NCBI GenBank assembly: GCA_018065225.1
Contig: JAGHTS010000196.1
Coordinates: forward strand, 1 to 13,665
DNA from: Candidatus Phascolarctobacterium caballi
Lineage (GTDB): Bacteria; Bacillota; Negativicutes; Acidaminococcales; Acidaminococcaceae
Length of the DNA stretch: 13,665 nucleotides
Reading direction: 5' to 3'
This document shows, in pieces, positions 1 to 6,365 of the stretch (the stretch's first letter is position 1; every line of letters begins with the position of its first letter). Position numbers and translations under genes: made by a program. The notes below the pieces were generated by a model. It saw nothing but the letters and a program-made list of their open reading frames with translations. It was not told the origin of the DNA and did not search any database.

Positions 1-1091
1 AGCATATTCCACGCAAAAAATTGACACAAGAAGAAATTAGGGCAGAAGTTGTCGCCTTGCAAGATATGGGGCATAAGCGTTTGGCGATTGAGGCGGGGGA
101 AGACCCGTTTAACAATCCGATTGAATATATTTTAGATTCCATTAAAACAATTTATTCTGTCAAGCATAAAAATGGTGCTATCCGCCGTGTTAATGTGAAT
201 ATTGCAGCAACTACGGTAGATGAATACCGTATGTTGAAAGAGGCAGGTATTGGCACTTATATTTTATTTCAGGAAACTTATCATAAAGAAAGTTATTTAA
301 AATTGCATCCAACGGGGCCAAAACATGATTATAATTGGCATACAGAAGCGATGGACAGGGCGATGGATGGCGGTATTGATGATGTTGGGTTGGGTGTGTT
401 GTTTGGGTTGGAACTTTACCGTTATGAATTGTGCGGACTGATTATGCACGCAGAACATTTGGAGGCAGTGCATGGGGTTGGACCCCATACGATTTCGTTC
501 CCACGTGTCAAAAAAGCAGATGATATTGATCCGTCTGCTTTTGACAATGGAATTGATGACGATACATTTGCCAAGATTATTGCCATTGTCCGTATTGCTG
601 TGCCATATACGGGGATGATTATTTCCACCCGTGAAAGTCAGGATGTGCGGGCAAGAGCATTACATTTGGGTATTAGTCAGATTAGTGGTGCCAGCCGTAC
701 GAGTGTAGGCGGTTATACTGAAGAAATACGTCCTACGGATACAGAGCAGTTTGATGTCAGTGACCAAAGGACTTTGGATGAAGTGATTAAGTGGTTGATA
801 GATTTGGGTTATGTACCGTCTTTCTGCACAGCATGTTATCGGGCGGGCAGGACGGGTGACAGGTTTATGGAACTTTGCAAATCTAAGCAGATTCAAAACT
901 GTTGCCATCCAAATGCGTTGATGACTTTAAAGGAATTTTTGGTAGATTATGCTTCACCGACAACCAAACAGGCAGGGGATGAGTTAATAAAAAGAGAATT
1001 GCCGACTATTCCGCAACCAAATGTAAGGCGGATTTGTGAGGAACATTTGGAGCAGATAGAACACGGCGGGCAACGGGATTTTCGTTTTTAA
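1..1091 (+). CDS. hydG: [FeFe]-hydrogenase H-cluster radical SAM maturase HydG, 3' part (5' truncated by window edge)
   Basis: HydG cleaves tyrosine and builds the Fe(CO)2(CN) synthon used to assemble the [FeFe]-hydrogenase H-cluster in the cytoplasm. The reading frame is open from base 3 (IPRKKLTQEEI...), so the TTG at 21 is internal and not a start. The N-terminal CX3CX2C radical SAM cluster site lies outside the window. Visible family landmarks are GHKRLAIEAGEDPFNNP, the FQETYHKESY stretch and GVGPHTISFPR. The C-terminal CTAC (bases 825-836) is followed after 22 residues by another Cys (903-905), giving CX2CX22C, the auxiliary-cluster motif that separates HydG from the related tyrosine lyase ThiH. 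Roughly 360 of the usual ~470 residues are present. HydE, HydF and the hydrogenase are not in the window. A tRNA gene begins 8 nt after the stop. The family call is secure; a native hydrogenase partner is inferred. Confidence 0.96.
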   Translation, partial: HIPRKKLTQEEIRAEVVALQDMGHKRLAIEAGEDPFNNPIEYILDSIKTIYSVKHKNGAIRRVNVNIAATTVDEYRMLKEAGIGTYILFQETYHKESYLKLHPTGPKHDYNWHTEAMDRAMDGGIDDVGLGVLFGLELYRYELCGLIMHAEHLEAVHGVGPHTISFPRVKKADDIDPSAFDNGIDDDTFAKIIAIVRIAVPYTGMIISTRESQDVRARALHLGISQISGASRTSVGGYTEEIRPTDTEQFDVSDQRTLDEVIKWLIDLGYVPSFCTACYRAGRTGDRFMELCKSKQIQNCCHPNALMTLKEFLVDYASPTTKQAGDELIKRELPTIPQPNVRRICEEHLEQIEHGGQRDFRF

Positions 1092-1099
1092 GATAAAAT

Positions 1100-1188
1100 G
1101 GAGACGTATCGAAGTGGTCATAACGAGGCTGACTCGAAATCAGTTTGCCCTAACGGGCACGTGGGTTCGAATCCCACCGTCTCCGCCA
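1100..1188 (+). tRNA. tRNA-Ser (anticodon CGA)
   Basis: The cloverleaf folds fully. The acceptor stem is GGAGACG (1100-1106) with CGTCTCC (1178-1184), the discriminator is G1185, and CCA is encoded (1186-1188). The D arm is TCG/CGA (1109-1111, 1124-1126). The anticodon stem is GCTGA/TCAGT (1128-1132, 1140-1144) with loop CTCGAAA, placing anticodon CGA at 1135-1137, which reads UCG. A long variable arm GCCC-TAAC-GGGC marks a class II tRNA. The T arm is GTGGG-TTCGAAT-CCCAC (1161-1177). The gene sits 8 nt after hydG and 12 nt before the GspF-like gene, with no room for a terminator on either side, so cotranscription with one or both neighbours is likely. Confidence 0.97.
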
Positions 1189-1200
1189 AATTTTTGAATT

Positions 1201-2379
1201 ATGTATCAGTACAGAACAATAGATGATAAGGGACATCGTGAAAGTGGAATTGTCAATATCGACGATTACGCTCAGGCGGTGGAGTATGTGCGTAATAATT
1301 ATGGTATGATTTTGCAGTTGCAGGAAATAAAGAACAAACCTGCATTGTCCGGAGACAATTATACCGATAAACAACGCACATATTTTTTTAAGCAGTTGGG
1401 AACAATTTTACAAAGCGGGATTACAATTCTTGAGGGATTGGCGATTATTGCCGAAAGCAAAGATAAAAAAATTGCACATATTTGCAAACAACTTTCGGTA
1501 AGGATTGCTAATGGGTTGTCGGTCAGTCACGCAATGAGTGAACTGCCAGAGTTTTTTACGGATTTATGCATCACTCTTGTTCGGGCGGGTGAGGAAAGTG
1601 GTGAATTGCCGAATATTGCCAAACAGATTGCGGAATATTATTACAAAAAAGACAAATTGGGCAGTTATATTGAACGGGCAGCGATTTATCCTATGGTGGT
1701 GTTGGTGGCAGGCATAGGGGTGTTGTTGCTCTTTTTATTTGTTGTGTTGCCAAATGTGGGTAATGTATATGCTACTTTGCGAGCTCCGCAGGGCGGGATG
1801 TTAAGCGGACTTTTGTTGTTGCAAAAATTTTTGACAGAATGGTGGTATGTGGTTGCAGGTATAATTTTATTATTGGCTTATTTTGTTTTGCAAAAGCGAA
1901 ATTTATTGTTACATTTAATCTTGCGGTTACCTATGTTAAAAGAGTTGTATAAAGAAGTTTTGGAAATTCGGTTTTGCAAACTGTTGGCATTGCTTTTGAA
2001 CAGTGGTATCAGCATTATTGAAGCCATCGGGTCGGCGGCTTTGGCTGTTGATGATGAACATTATTATATGGAACTGCAGAGATTAAAAATGGCATTGTCA
2101 CGGGGTGAAGATTTAACAACTGTTTTGGAACAGGAAAATACTTTTTTCAGTCCTGTTGTCAAGGGCTTTATGGTGGTTGGCAGCCGTACAGGAAACTTGC
2201 CCCAGTTGTTGTCGGATGCTGCGGCATTACGGGAAGAAGTTTTTGAAGCAAAATTGGAACGCAGCAAAGAATTTTTATCACCAATATTGTTGCTTGTTGT
2301 GGCACTTTTTATTGGTGTTATTGTGATTAGTATTATGCAACCGATTTTCAACTTGTTTGAAGCGTTGCCGATGTATTGA
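1201..2379 (+). CDS. gspF: GspF/PilC/ComGB-family inner-membrane platform protein of a type II secretion or type IV pilus system
   Basis: Family members form the inner-membrane platform on which pseudopilins or pilins are assembled, driven by a cytoplasmic GspE/PilB ATPase. The 392 residues match the usual ~400. A short N-terminal domain (1-45) has the G-x-x-x-x-G and Y-x-x-x-Y-G pattern of GspF N-termini. Two T2SSF repeats follow, about 62-185 and 258-381, each with the internal signature: RAGEESGELP (128-137) and GSRTGNLP (327-334). Predicted membrane segments lie near 163-187, 212-231 and 357-380. An in-frame TGA at 1195 makes ATG 1201 the only upstream ATG. No Shine-Dalgarno sequence precedes it. 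It is the first gene of a five-gene pilin module. No ATPase gene is in the window, so T2SS, T4P and competence (ComG-like) roles cannot be told apart. Confidence 0.93.
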   Translation: MYQYRTIDDKGHRESGIVNIDDYAQAVEYVRNNYGMILQLQEIKNKPALSGDNYTDKQRTYFFKQLGTILQSGITILEGLAIIAESKDKKIAHICKQLSVRIANGLSVSHAMSELPEFFTDLCITLVRAGEESGELPNIAKQIAEYYYKKDKLGSYIERAAIYPMVVLVAGIGVLLLFLFVVLPNVGNVYATLRAPQGGMLSGLLLLQKFLTEWWYVVAGIILLLAYFVLQKRNLLLHLILRLPMLKELYKEVLEIRFCKLLALLLNSGISIIEAIGSAALAVDDEHYYMELQRLKMALSRGEDLTTVLEQENTFFSPVVKGFMVVGSRTGNLPQLLSDAAALREEVFEAKLERSKEFLSPILLLVVALFIGVIVISIMQPIFNLFEALPMY

Positions 2380-2388
2380 GGGATAATG

Positions 2389-2844
2389 ATGAAGCGGGGA
2401 CATATTTTGTTGGAAATTTTATGTACTGTGGCGCTTGTGTCAGTTTTTACAACTTTGGCTGTGGTAGGAGTTGGTGAAACAAAGACAAAGATACAAAGGC
2501 GGCAGTTGGAAATGGCGGCACGGCGATTTATAATGGATTGTCGTGCGGTGCAGCAAAGGAATATGTTTGCGGAAAGTGATGAGGGATGGCGGATTACTAT
2601 TACGGATAATAGTGACAAATATACTTTTGGCAAAGGCGGTGGTGTTGTGGAAACGCATCATTTGTCAGATAGCGGTTGTGACGGAGTGATTTTTAAAGGG
2701 AATGCTTTGGACAGTATCAGGTTTACAGGGACGGGGTCAGTGGATGATGAAAAATCTATTTTGTTAATGCACAGGGACAATGAAAGTTTGATTTTGACTT
2801 TGAACCTGCAACCAGTTACAGGACGGATTGAAATTAGCAATTAG
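2389..2844 (+). CDS. GspH/ComGD-like minor pseudopilin (prepilin)
   Basis: This is a 151-residue type IV prepilin-like protein. The leader MKRG is followed by HILLE, so a prepilin peptidase would cut after Gly4 and leave Glu at +5 of the mature protein, the classic class III signal. A single hydrophobic helix (about residues 5-28) follows, then a charged, mostly beta-type globular domain. Two ATGs are adjacent (2386 and 2389). The GAGGG at 2378-2382 is spaced better for 2389, which also gives the shortest leader. The gene starts 9 nt after the gspF-like stop and is followed by further minor pilins. The order platform protein, then H/D-like pilin, resembles GspF-GspH or ComGB-ComGD with the major pilin missing. 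The prepilin call is firm; the subfamily letter is inferred from order and size. Confidence 0.82.
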   Translation: MKRGHILLEILCTVALVSVFTTLAVVGVGETKTKIQRRQLEMAARRFIMDCRAVQQRNMFAESDEGWRITITDNSDKYTFGKGGGVVETHHLSDSGCDGVIFKGNALDSIRFTGTGSVDDEKSILLMHRDNESLILTLNLQPVTGRIEISN

Positions 2845-2851
2845 AGGACGT

Positions 2852-3106
2852 ATGCGTAAAGGATTTGTTTTGATTGAAAGTTTAATAGGGGCGTTGATTA
2901 TCGGGATGGTTTCTTTGTTTTTGGCAAATGGTTATGGTAATTCATTAAGTATGATGCAACATGCAAATGATTTGCACTTGGCAGTCAATGCAGTAGCTGA
3001 AAATCCTGTGGGCAGTAATTTGACAGTAACAGTTGACGAAAGCAGATATAAAGAAATTAAAGTTGTCAAAGACGGGAAAGTGGTGTTGAATGTTTTTACA
3101 AAATAG
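2852..3106 (+). CDS. Short prepilin-like protein (GspI/ComGE-like minor pilin)
   Basis: This 84-residue protein begins MRKG|FVLIESLIG, an ideal prepilin peptidase site: Gly at -1, Phe +1, Glu +5. A hydrophobic helix runs to about residue 27. The remaining ~55 residues include a predicted short beta region (VTVDESRYKEIKVV). It is short for a minor pilin, so the globular head must be minimal. ATG 2852 is chosen because AGAGGA (2843-2848) lies just upstream; an in-frame TTG at 2828 would add residues that spoil the leader. The previous gene stops at 2844, 7 nt upstream. The next gene starts inside this one (3090), which suggests translational coupling. The role as a minor pseudopilin is inferred from the signal and the neighbours. 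Confidence 0.8.
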   Translation: MRKGFVLIESLIGALIIGMVSLFLANGYGNSLSMMQHANDLHLAVNAVAENPVGSNLTVTVDESRYKEIKVVKDGKVVLNVFTK

Positions 3107-3587
3107 GCATCACAGGGGTTTTATTTTAACAGAGGCAATGGCAGGGCTGGCAATTATGGCGATAGTGCTGGCTTTGTTTGGCAGTCAGGTTGTCAGGTTG
3201 TTTGTAAGTTGGCGGAATATGCGGACGGATGTGGAATTGTTTGATGCCGGCAGATATATGCTGACCAAAATGGAACGGGAAATTTGTTTGGATGCAGTAC
3301 AGATTACAGTGGCAAATAATATTATTGATATGCAGACCAAGCAGGGTGACAGGCAAGTGCTTGTCCGTTATAGTGCGGAAAGAAAAGGTATTTATCAGGA
3401 CACTACAACTAACGAAGGGACTGGTACCAACCCGTTATTTATCCGTGACTGTTTAGTAGAAAACTGGCAAGTACAAAAAATTGATGACAAAAAAATTTCC
3501 GTTAAATTTGACTTGGTAAAAAATAACAGGATTAAAAACTTTGCCCGTAATTTTTATTGTCTAAATGGAGTTGTAAATGTGGAATAG
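3090..3587 (+). CDS. GspJ/ComGF-like minor pseudopilin (prepilin)
   Basis: This 165-residue protein has a 10-residue leader ending RHHRG, then FILTEAMAG: cleavage after Gly10 would put Glu at +5. The hydrophobic helix spans about residues 11-33. The segment after it, with a helix containing RYMLTKMEREI, resembles PulJ/GspJ-type pseudopilins, where a long amphipathic helix precedes a beta domain (about 60-165). Two Cys (DCLVEN and FYCLNG) in the C-terminal half might pair outside the membrane. It overlaps the preceding gene by 17 nt and the next by 11 nt. No strong Shine-Dalgarno sequence is seen, so coupling to the upstream gene is plausible. The prepilin call is solid; assignment to GspJ is by position and helix pattern. 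Confidence 0.8.
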   Translation: MFLQNRHHRGFILTEAMAGLAIMAIVLALFGSQVVRLFVSWRNMRTDVELFDAGRYMLTKMEREICLDAVQITVANNIIDMQTKQGDRQVLVRYSAERKGIYQDTTTNEGTGTNPLFIRDCLVENWQVQKIDDKKISVKFDLVKNNRIKNFARNFYCLNGVVNVE

Positions 3588-4455
3588 ACGAAGTGGCAGT
3601 GCCAGTTTGTTAATTTTGGCAGGAGGATTGTTGTTGGCAGGATTGGGAATCTTGTTTTCTTATTATTTTTCACAAAATGCTAACAGACAGGTGGAGTATG
3701 TGCGGGGGGTACAGAGACGTGAATTAGGTTATGCGGCAATGGCAGAATTAACAGTAGATGACAGTTTGACTGCATTGGCAACAACAGAAGATTTTATTTT
3801 CCAGCCAGATGGGATTACGGCAAAAGTGACAAAAACAGTTACTGTCAGTAGTGACAATAATTTTCGCCTGCGTGAGGTACAAGTGGCAAGTGGCACAGAA
3901 AAGTTTTGTCTTACCCAACAAAGTTTTATACCCAGTGCGGCAGTGCAGACAAGAGCGGGCAGTTATGCTTTAAGCTCGGCAGTGGCAGTAAGCAGCAGTA
4001 AGGTTAAATATATGAACGGGGCTGCTTATTCTTCCGGCAAAACATTTAATATGCCTAAATATGATTTGACAAATTGTATTGAATATGACCAAACGGAAAT
4101 AAATCATTACGGTTTGGGAGGTAATATCAATTATTATTCTAAAAATTTAACTTTGCCAAAGATGACTTATGATGGAAATGCCTTTGTTATCGTGGAGGGA
4201 AATTTAACGATTTCTAACGGGGCAGTGTTTAATGGCAGGACAGTTTTTTTGGTATTGGGGACAACAACAATTAATGCTAATGTAAGAATGCAGGATGTGT
4301 TTTTATTAAGTAACGGTACGGTAACTTTGGGTAGCGGTTGTAATATTACGGGGCATTTGCGGACTAATATGACATTTGACCTTAAAGGCAATTCTAATTT
4401 TGTTGCCCGTGAAGATGCCGGCAGGGCATTTAACGGTGTGGTGTTTATAAAGTAA
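3577..4455 (+). CDS. GspK/PilX-like minor pilin with beta-strand repeat C-terminal domain
   Basis: This 292-residue protein starts MWNRRSG|SASLLILAGG, a basic leader with Gly7, then a hydrophobic helix to about residue 30. Glu at +5 is absent, as is usual for GspK-type tip pseudopilins. Residues 35-115 form a helix-then-beta domain. Residues 120-150 are Ser/Ala-rich and low in complexity. Residues 200-275 show regular short hydrophobic strands separated by N/G turns (FVIVEGNLTI, VFLVLGTTTI, VFLLSNGTVTL), suggesting a right-handed beta-helix or solenoid. GGAG (3567-3570) lies 6 nt before ATG 3577, and the gene overlaps the previous one by 11 nt. Being last in the pilin module fits a tip-complex subunit (GspK or ComGG position). 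The beta-helix tail is unusual for classical GspK and may be an adhesive or structural addition. Confidence 0.7.
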   Translation: MWNRRSGSASLLILAGGLLLAGLGILFSYYFSQNANRQVEYVRGVQRRELGYAAMAELTVDDSLTALATTEDFIFQPDGITAKVTKTVTVSSDNNFRLREVQVASGTEKFCLTQQSFIPSAAVQTRAGSYALSSAVAVSSSKVKYMNGAAYSSGKTFNMPKYDLTNCIEYDQTEINHYGLGGNINYYSKNLTLPKMTYDGNAFVIVEGNLTISNGAVFNGRTVFLVLGTTTINANVRMQDVFLLSNGTVTLGSGCNITGHLRTNMTFDLKGNSNFVAREDAGRAFNGVVFIK

Positions 4456-4467
4456 AACTAATAAGGG

Positions 4468-4501
4468 AATCTTATTTTTAAATTCTCCTTTACGTAAGAT
4501 T
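4468..4501. promoter_or_regulatory. 7-bp inverted repeat in the intergenic gap before the antiporter operon
   Basis: AATCTTA (4468-4474) and TAAGATT (4495-4501) form a perfect inverted repeat separated by 20 nt. The right arm begins 1 nt after the candidate -35 box (4489-4494) of the antiporter promoter. It could be an operator for a dimeric regulator or chance in AT-rich DNA. There is no T-run, so it is not a standard terminator. Confidence 0.3.
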
Positions 4502-4517
4502 ATAAAAAGAATATAAT
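4489..4517 (+). promoter_or_regulatory. Candidate sigma70-type promoter of the antiporter operon
   Basis: The -35 box is TTTACG (4489-4494, 4 of 6 consensus bases), the spacer is 17 nt, and the -10 box is a perfect TATAAT (4512-4517). Initiation would fall near 4524 and give a leader of about 34 nt before ATG 4558. The gap of 102 nt between the pilin genes and the antiporter operon is the first sizeable non-coding stretch in the window, which fits a promoter here. A second TATAAA at 4525-4530 is a weaker -10 alternative. Confidence 0.6.
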
Positions 4518-4557
4518 TACATTATATAAATTTATTTGTGTCAAATGACATGGTCTA

Positions 4558-5184
4558 ATGATTTTTTATGATGCGTTAAGGCAGGTGATTAGTTTGGCAA
4601 AACAAAAGGTTGATGACAGTAAAATTGTCGGTTCCAAGTATTTGCAGATGTCCGGCACAGTACTGATGCTGTTTGTGTTTTGGCTGATTATGAGCGGCGG
4701 TGATATGCATCCCAAGTTTTTATTTTATGGATTGGTTACCTCGGTTATAACAACTTGGTTGTGTTATCCTTTGCTTTTGGTGCCAAACGCTGACGGTACA
4801 AGGTTGTATTATGCGTTCAGCGTGTCAATTCCCAAAGCCATACAGTATTTTTTTTGGCTGATGTGGCAGTTGGTTTTGGCGAATATTGATGTGTTGTTGG
4901 CGACTACGGCACAGGATATGATGACCAAGATTGATCCTAAGATTATCCGTTTTAAATTTCATGCGGATAATCCTTTGGCATATGCGGTTTTGGCAAACAG
5001 TATTACATTGACACCGGGAACGGTGACGCTGAATGTTACACCCGACGGTTTGTATGAAATTCATGCTCTCACTCCGGGGGCGGCAGACGGTTGCTTGGGC
5101 GGGGATATGCAACGCAAGGTGGCTTGGCTGTTTGGTGAAGGGAACTGCAATTTTGAAGTGGTGAACGGGGAGGTAGCGGCATGA
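4558..5184 (+). CDS. mnhE: Na+/H+ antiporter subunit E (MnhE/MrpE, MbhA-like)
   Basis: MrpE is a small membrane subunit of the multisubunit Mrp antiporter. This 208-residue protein has hydrophobic segments near 32-46, 53-75 and 93-116, then a cytosolic domain containing NSITLTPGT (147-155), the strongest MrpE signature, and a C-terminal beta region. The first ~28 residues before TM1 are longer than in most MrpE proteins, and no good Shine-Dalgarno sequence precedes ATG 4558; GTG 4585 or ATG 4648 are possible alternative starts. It opens an 11-gene operon and overlaps the next gene by ATGA. In the E-F-G order it corresponds to MbhA of membrane-bound hydrogenases as well as MrpE. The family call is firm; the start is uncertain. 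Confidence 0.92.
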   Translation: MIFYDALRQVISLAKQKVDDSKIVGSKYLQMSGTVLMLFVFWLIMSGGDMHPKFLFYGLVTSVITTWLCYPLLLVPNADGTRLYYAFSVSIPKAIQYFFWLMWQLVLANIDVLLATTAQDMMTKIDPKIIRFKFHADNPLAYAVLANSITLTPGTVTLNVTPDGLYEIHALTPGAADGCLGGDMQRKVAWLFGEGNCNFEVVNGEVAA

Positions 5185-5444
5185 ATATTATTTTTTATAT
5201 TTTGATTGCCTCCATTATTATGGTTATCGGGTTAATGTTATTACGGGTATTCCAAGGACCAACGGTATATGACCGTATGAATGGTTTGGGTGTGATTGGG
5301 GCTGATACCATTTTGCTGTTGGTGTTGTTTGGATATCTTGACGGCAGACAGGAAATGTATCTTGATATGGCAGTTTCTTATGCCATGTTGGGATTTTTGG
5401 GCAGTATTATTATTGCCAAGTTGTTAGGGGGTAAAAACATATGA
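5181..5444 (+). CDS. mnhF: Na+/H+ antiporter subunit F (MnhF/MrpF, MbhB-like)
   Basis: This is an 87-residue, three-helix membrane subunit of the Mrp complex. The family signature GPTVYDRMNGLG (26-37) follows TM1, with Asp31-Arg32 at the membrane edge. TM2 carries ADTILLLVL (41-49). TM3 contains YLDMAVSYAMLGF (60-72) with a buried Asp62, a typical MrpF residue. GGGGAGG about 8 nt upstream serves as the ribosome binding site. The ATG overlaps the mnhE stop (ATGA), indicating coupled translation and equal stoichiometry. Confidence 0.93.
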   Translation: MNIIFYILIASIIMVIGLMLLRVFQGPTVYDRMNGLGVIGADTILLLVLFGYLDGRQEMYLDMAVSYAMLGFLGSIIIAKLLGGKNI

Positions 5445-5797
5445 GTTTGGACCTTCAATGTATTAGGGAATGTGTTGCGGCTTTGTTTATGTTGGGCGGG
5501 GCAGTGTTCTTTATCGGTTCCTGTGTGGGGATGTTGCGGTTGCCTGATTTTTATACAAGGATGCATGCCAGCGGCAACAGTGAAACTTTGGGCTGCACAT
5601 TAAGTTTTATCGGTTTGGTAATTTATCAGGGATTTGATTGGACGGCGGCAAAATTGATTTGTGTTTTTTTGCTGGTGTATATGATTAATCCTATTGGTTC
5701 ACATATTCTTGGTAAAGCGGCGTATAAAAGCGGTCATCCTGTTTGGACTTTGAAAGATTATACGCCGGAAGTTTTGAGTAAGGAGGAGGAACACTGA
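5441..5797 (+). CDS. mnhG: Na+/H+ antiporter subunit G (MnhG/MrpG, MbhC-like)
   Basis: This 118-residue protein has three predicted helices (about 12-32, 48-63 and 68-90). The motif GMLRLPDFYTRMHASG (30-45) is the hallmark of MnhG/PhaG proteins, followed by the conserved TLG (49-51) and NPIGSHILGKAAY (83-95). The C-terminal ~20 residues are hydrophilic and acidic. The ATG overlaps the mnhF stop (ATGA), with GGGGGT upstream. It ends with a TGATG junction to the next gene. Confidence 0.94.
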   Translation: MSLDLQCIRECVAALFMLGGAVFFIGSCVGMLRLPDFYTRMHASGNSETLGCTLSFIGLVIYQGFDWTAAKLICVFLLVYMINPIGSHILGKAAYKSGHPVWTLKDYTPEVLSKEEEH

Positions 5798-6039
5798 TGC
5801 AGATTTATTTTGTGGAAGCGGTGCTTTTGGTTTTCCTTATTCTTATTACTTGTGCGGTGATATTTTGTAAGGATATCTTGAGTGCTGTGGTGATTTACAG
5901 TTCGTTTAGTTTTACGGCTGTATTGTTGTATTTAATGATGGGTTCGCCGGACGTAGCTTTTACGGAGTGCGTTATTGGTGCCATCTCCACAATTTTCTTT
6001 GTGGCTGTGTTGCGTAAGATAGATAGGTGGTGTGATTAA
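5797..6039 (+). CDS. DUF4040 antiporter subunit (MbhD-like; detached piece of MrpA C-terminal region)
   Basis: This is an 80-residue, three-helix protein equivalent to the DUF4040 segment that in classical Mrp is fused near the C-terminus of MrpA and that in Mbh-type complexes is the separate subunit MbhD. It shows Lys25-Asp26 after TM1 and the signature SPDVAFTECVIGA (50-62), with Asp52 and Glu57 in or next to the membrane; in Mrp/Mbh structures this region lies in the ion path. An excellent ribosome binding site, AGGAGGAGGA (5781-5790), precedes the ATG, which shares a base with the mnhG stop (TGATG). The gene is followed at once by the MbhE-like piece, so the MrpA C-terminus is split over two genes. 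Confidence 0.88.
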   Translation: MQIYFVEAVLLVFLILITCAVIFCKDILSAVVIYSSFSFTAVLLYLMMGSPDVAFTECVIGAISTIFFVAVLRKIDRWCD

Positions 6040-6365
6040 TGCGTGGGTTAGTTGCGGTTTTATTGGCTGTGGTAACTGGAATTTTTTGTTCCTATGTTAC
6101 TTTTTTGCCCAAGATTGGTGATGTGAATACTGCCCCCAATCAGCATGTTACGCCTACTTATATTTCCCGCAGTGCGGAAGATACAGGTTCACCTAACATT
6201 GTGACGGGTGTAATTATTGATTATCGTGGTTTTGATACTATGTATGAAACAACAGTGATGTTTTTGGCTGGTCTGACAACAGTGTTGGTATTAACCAGCA
6301 ATACTGTTGGACGACGTCCTGAAAAAGGTGCGGATGAGCCGGAAGGGGGTGCTATTATCAAATGA
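6039..6365 (+). CDS. MbhE-like antiporter subunit (MrpA C-terminal/MnhB-N-terminal type)
   Basis: This is a 108-residue protein with an N-terminal helix (about 4-22), an extramembrane loop with NQHVTPTYISRSAEDTGSPN (34-53), and a second helix (about 69-88). Within the conserved stretch at 52-73 the key residues are Asn53, Asp61, Arg63, Asp66 and Glu70 (IDYRGFDTMYE), the pattern seen at the end of MrpA and in MbhE. The C-terminal ~18 residues are charged. AGGTGG (6025-6030) lies 8 nt before the ATG, and the junction with the DUF4040 gene is TAATG. It is likely a fixed structural subunit next to MnhB and DUF4040, inferred from Mrp/Mbh architecture. Confidence 0.86.
   Translation: MRGLVAVLLAVVTGIFCSYVTFLPKIGDVNTAPNQHVTPTYISRSAEDTGSPNIVTGVIIDYRGFDTMYETTVMFLAGLTTVLVLTSNTVGRRPEKGADEPEGGAIIK

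Noticed and set aside
21..23. TTG at 21 as a start codon for the hydG-like frame
   Set aside because: The frame is open to the left edge and residues before it (IPRKK) continue HydG homology, so this is an internal codon of a truncated gene.
1100..1188. tRNA-Ser as an integration site of a mobile element
   Set aside because: No integrase, direct repeat of the tRNA 3' end or foreign-looking DNA is seen beside it.
2064..2633. A 189-residue reverse-strand reading frame
   Set aside because: It lies opposite the GspF-like gene and the H-like pilin, both with strong family signals; it has no ribosome binding site or recognisable domain and is a shadow of biased codon use.
4463..4490. AAGGGAAT...ATTCTCCTT hairpin as a terminator for the pilin operon
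   Set aside because: The stem has a bulge and an 11-nt loop and is not followed by a T-run; it also overlaps the antiporter promoter.
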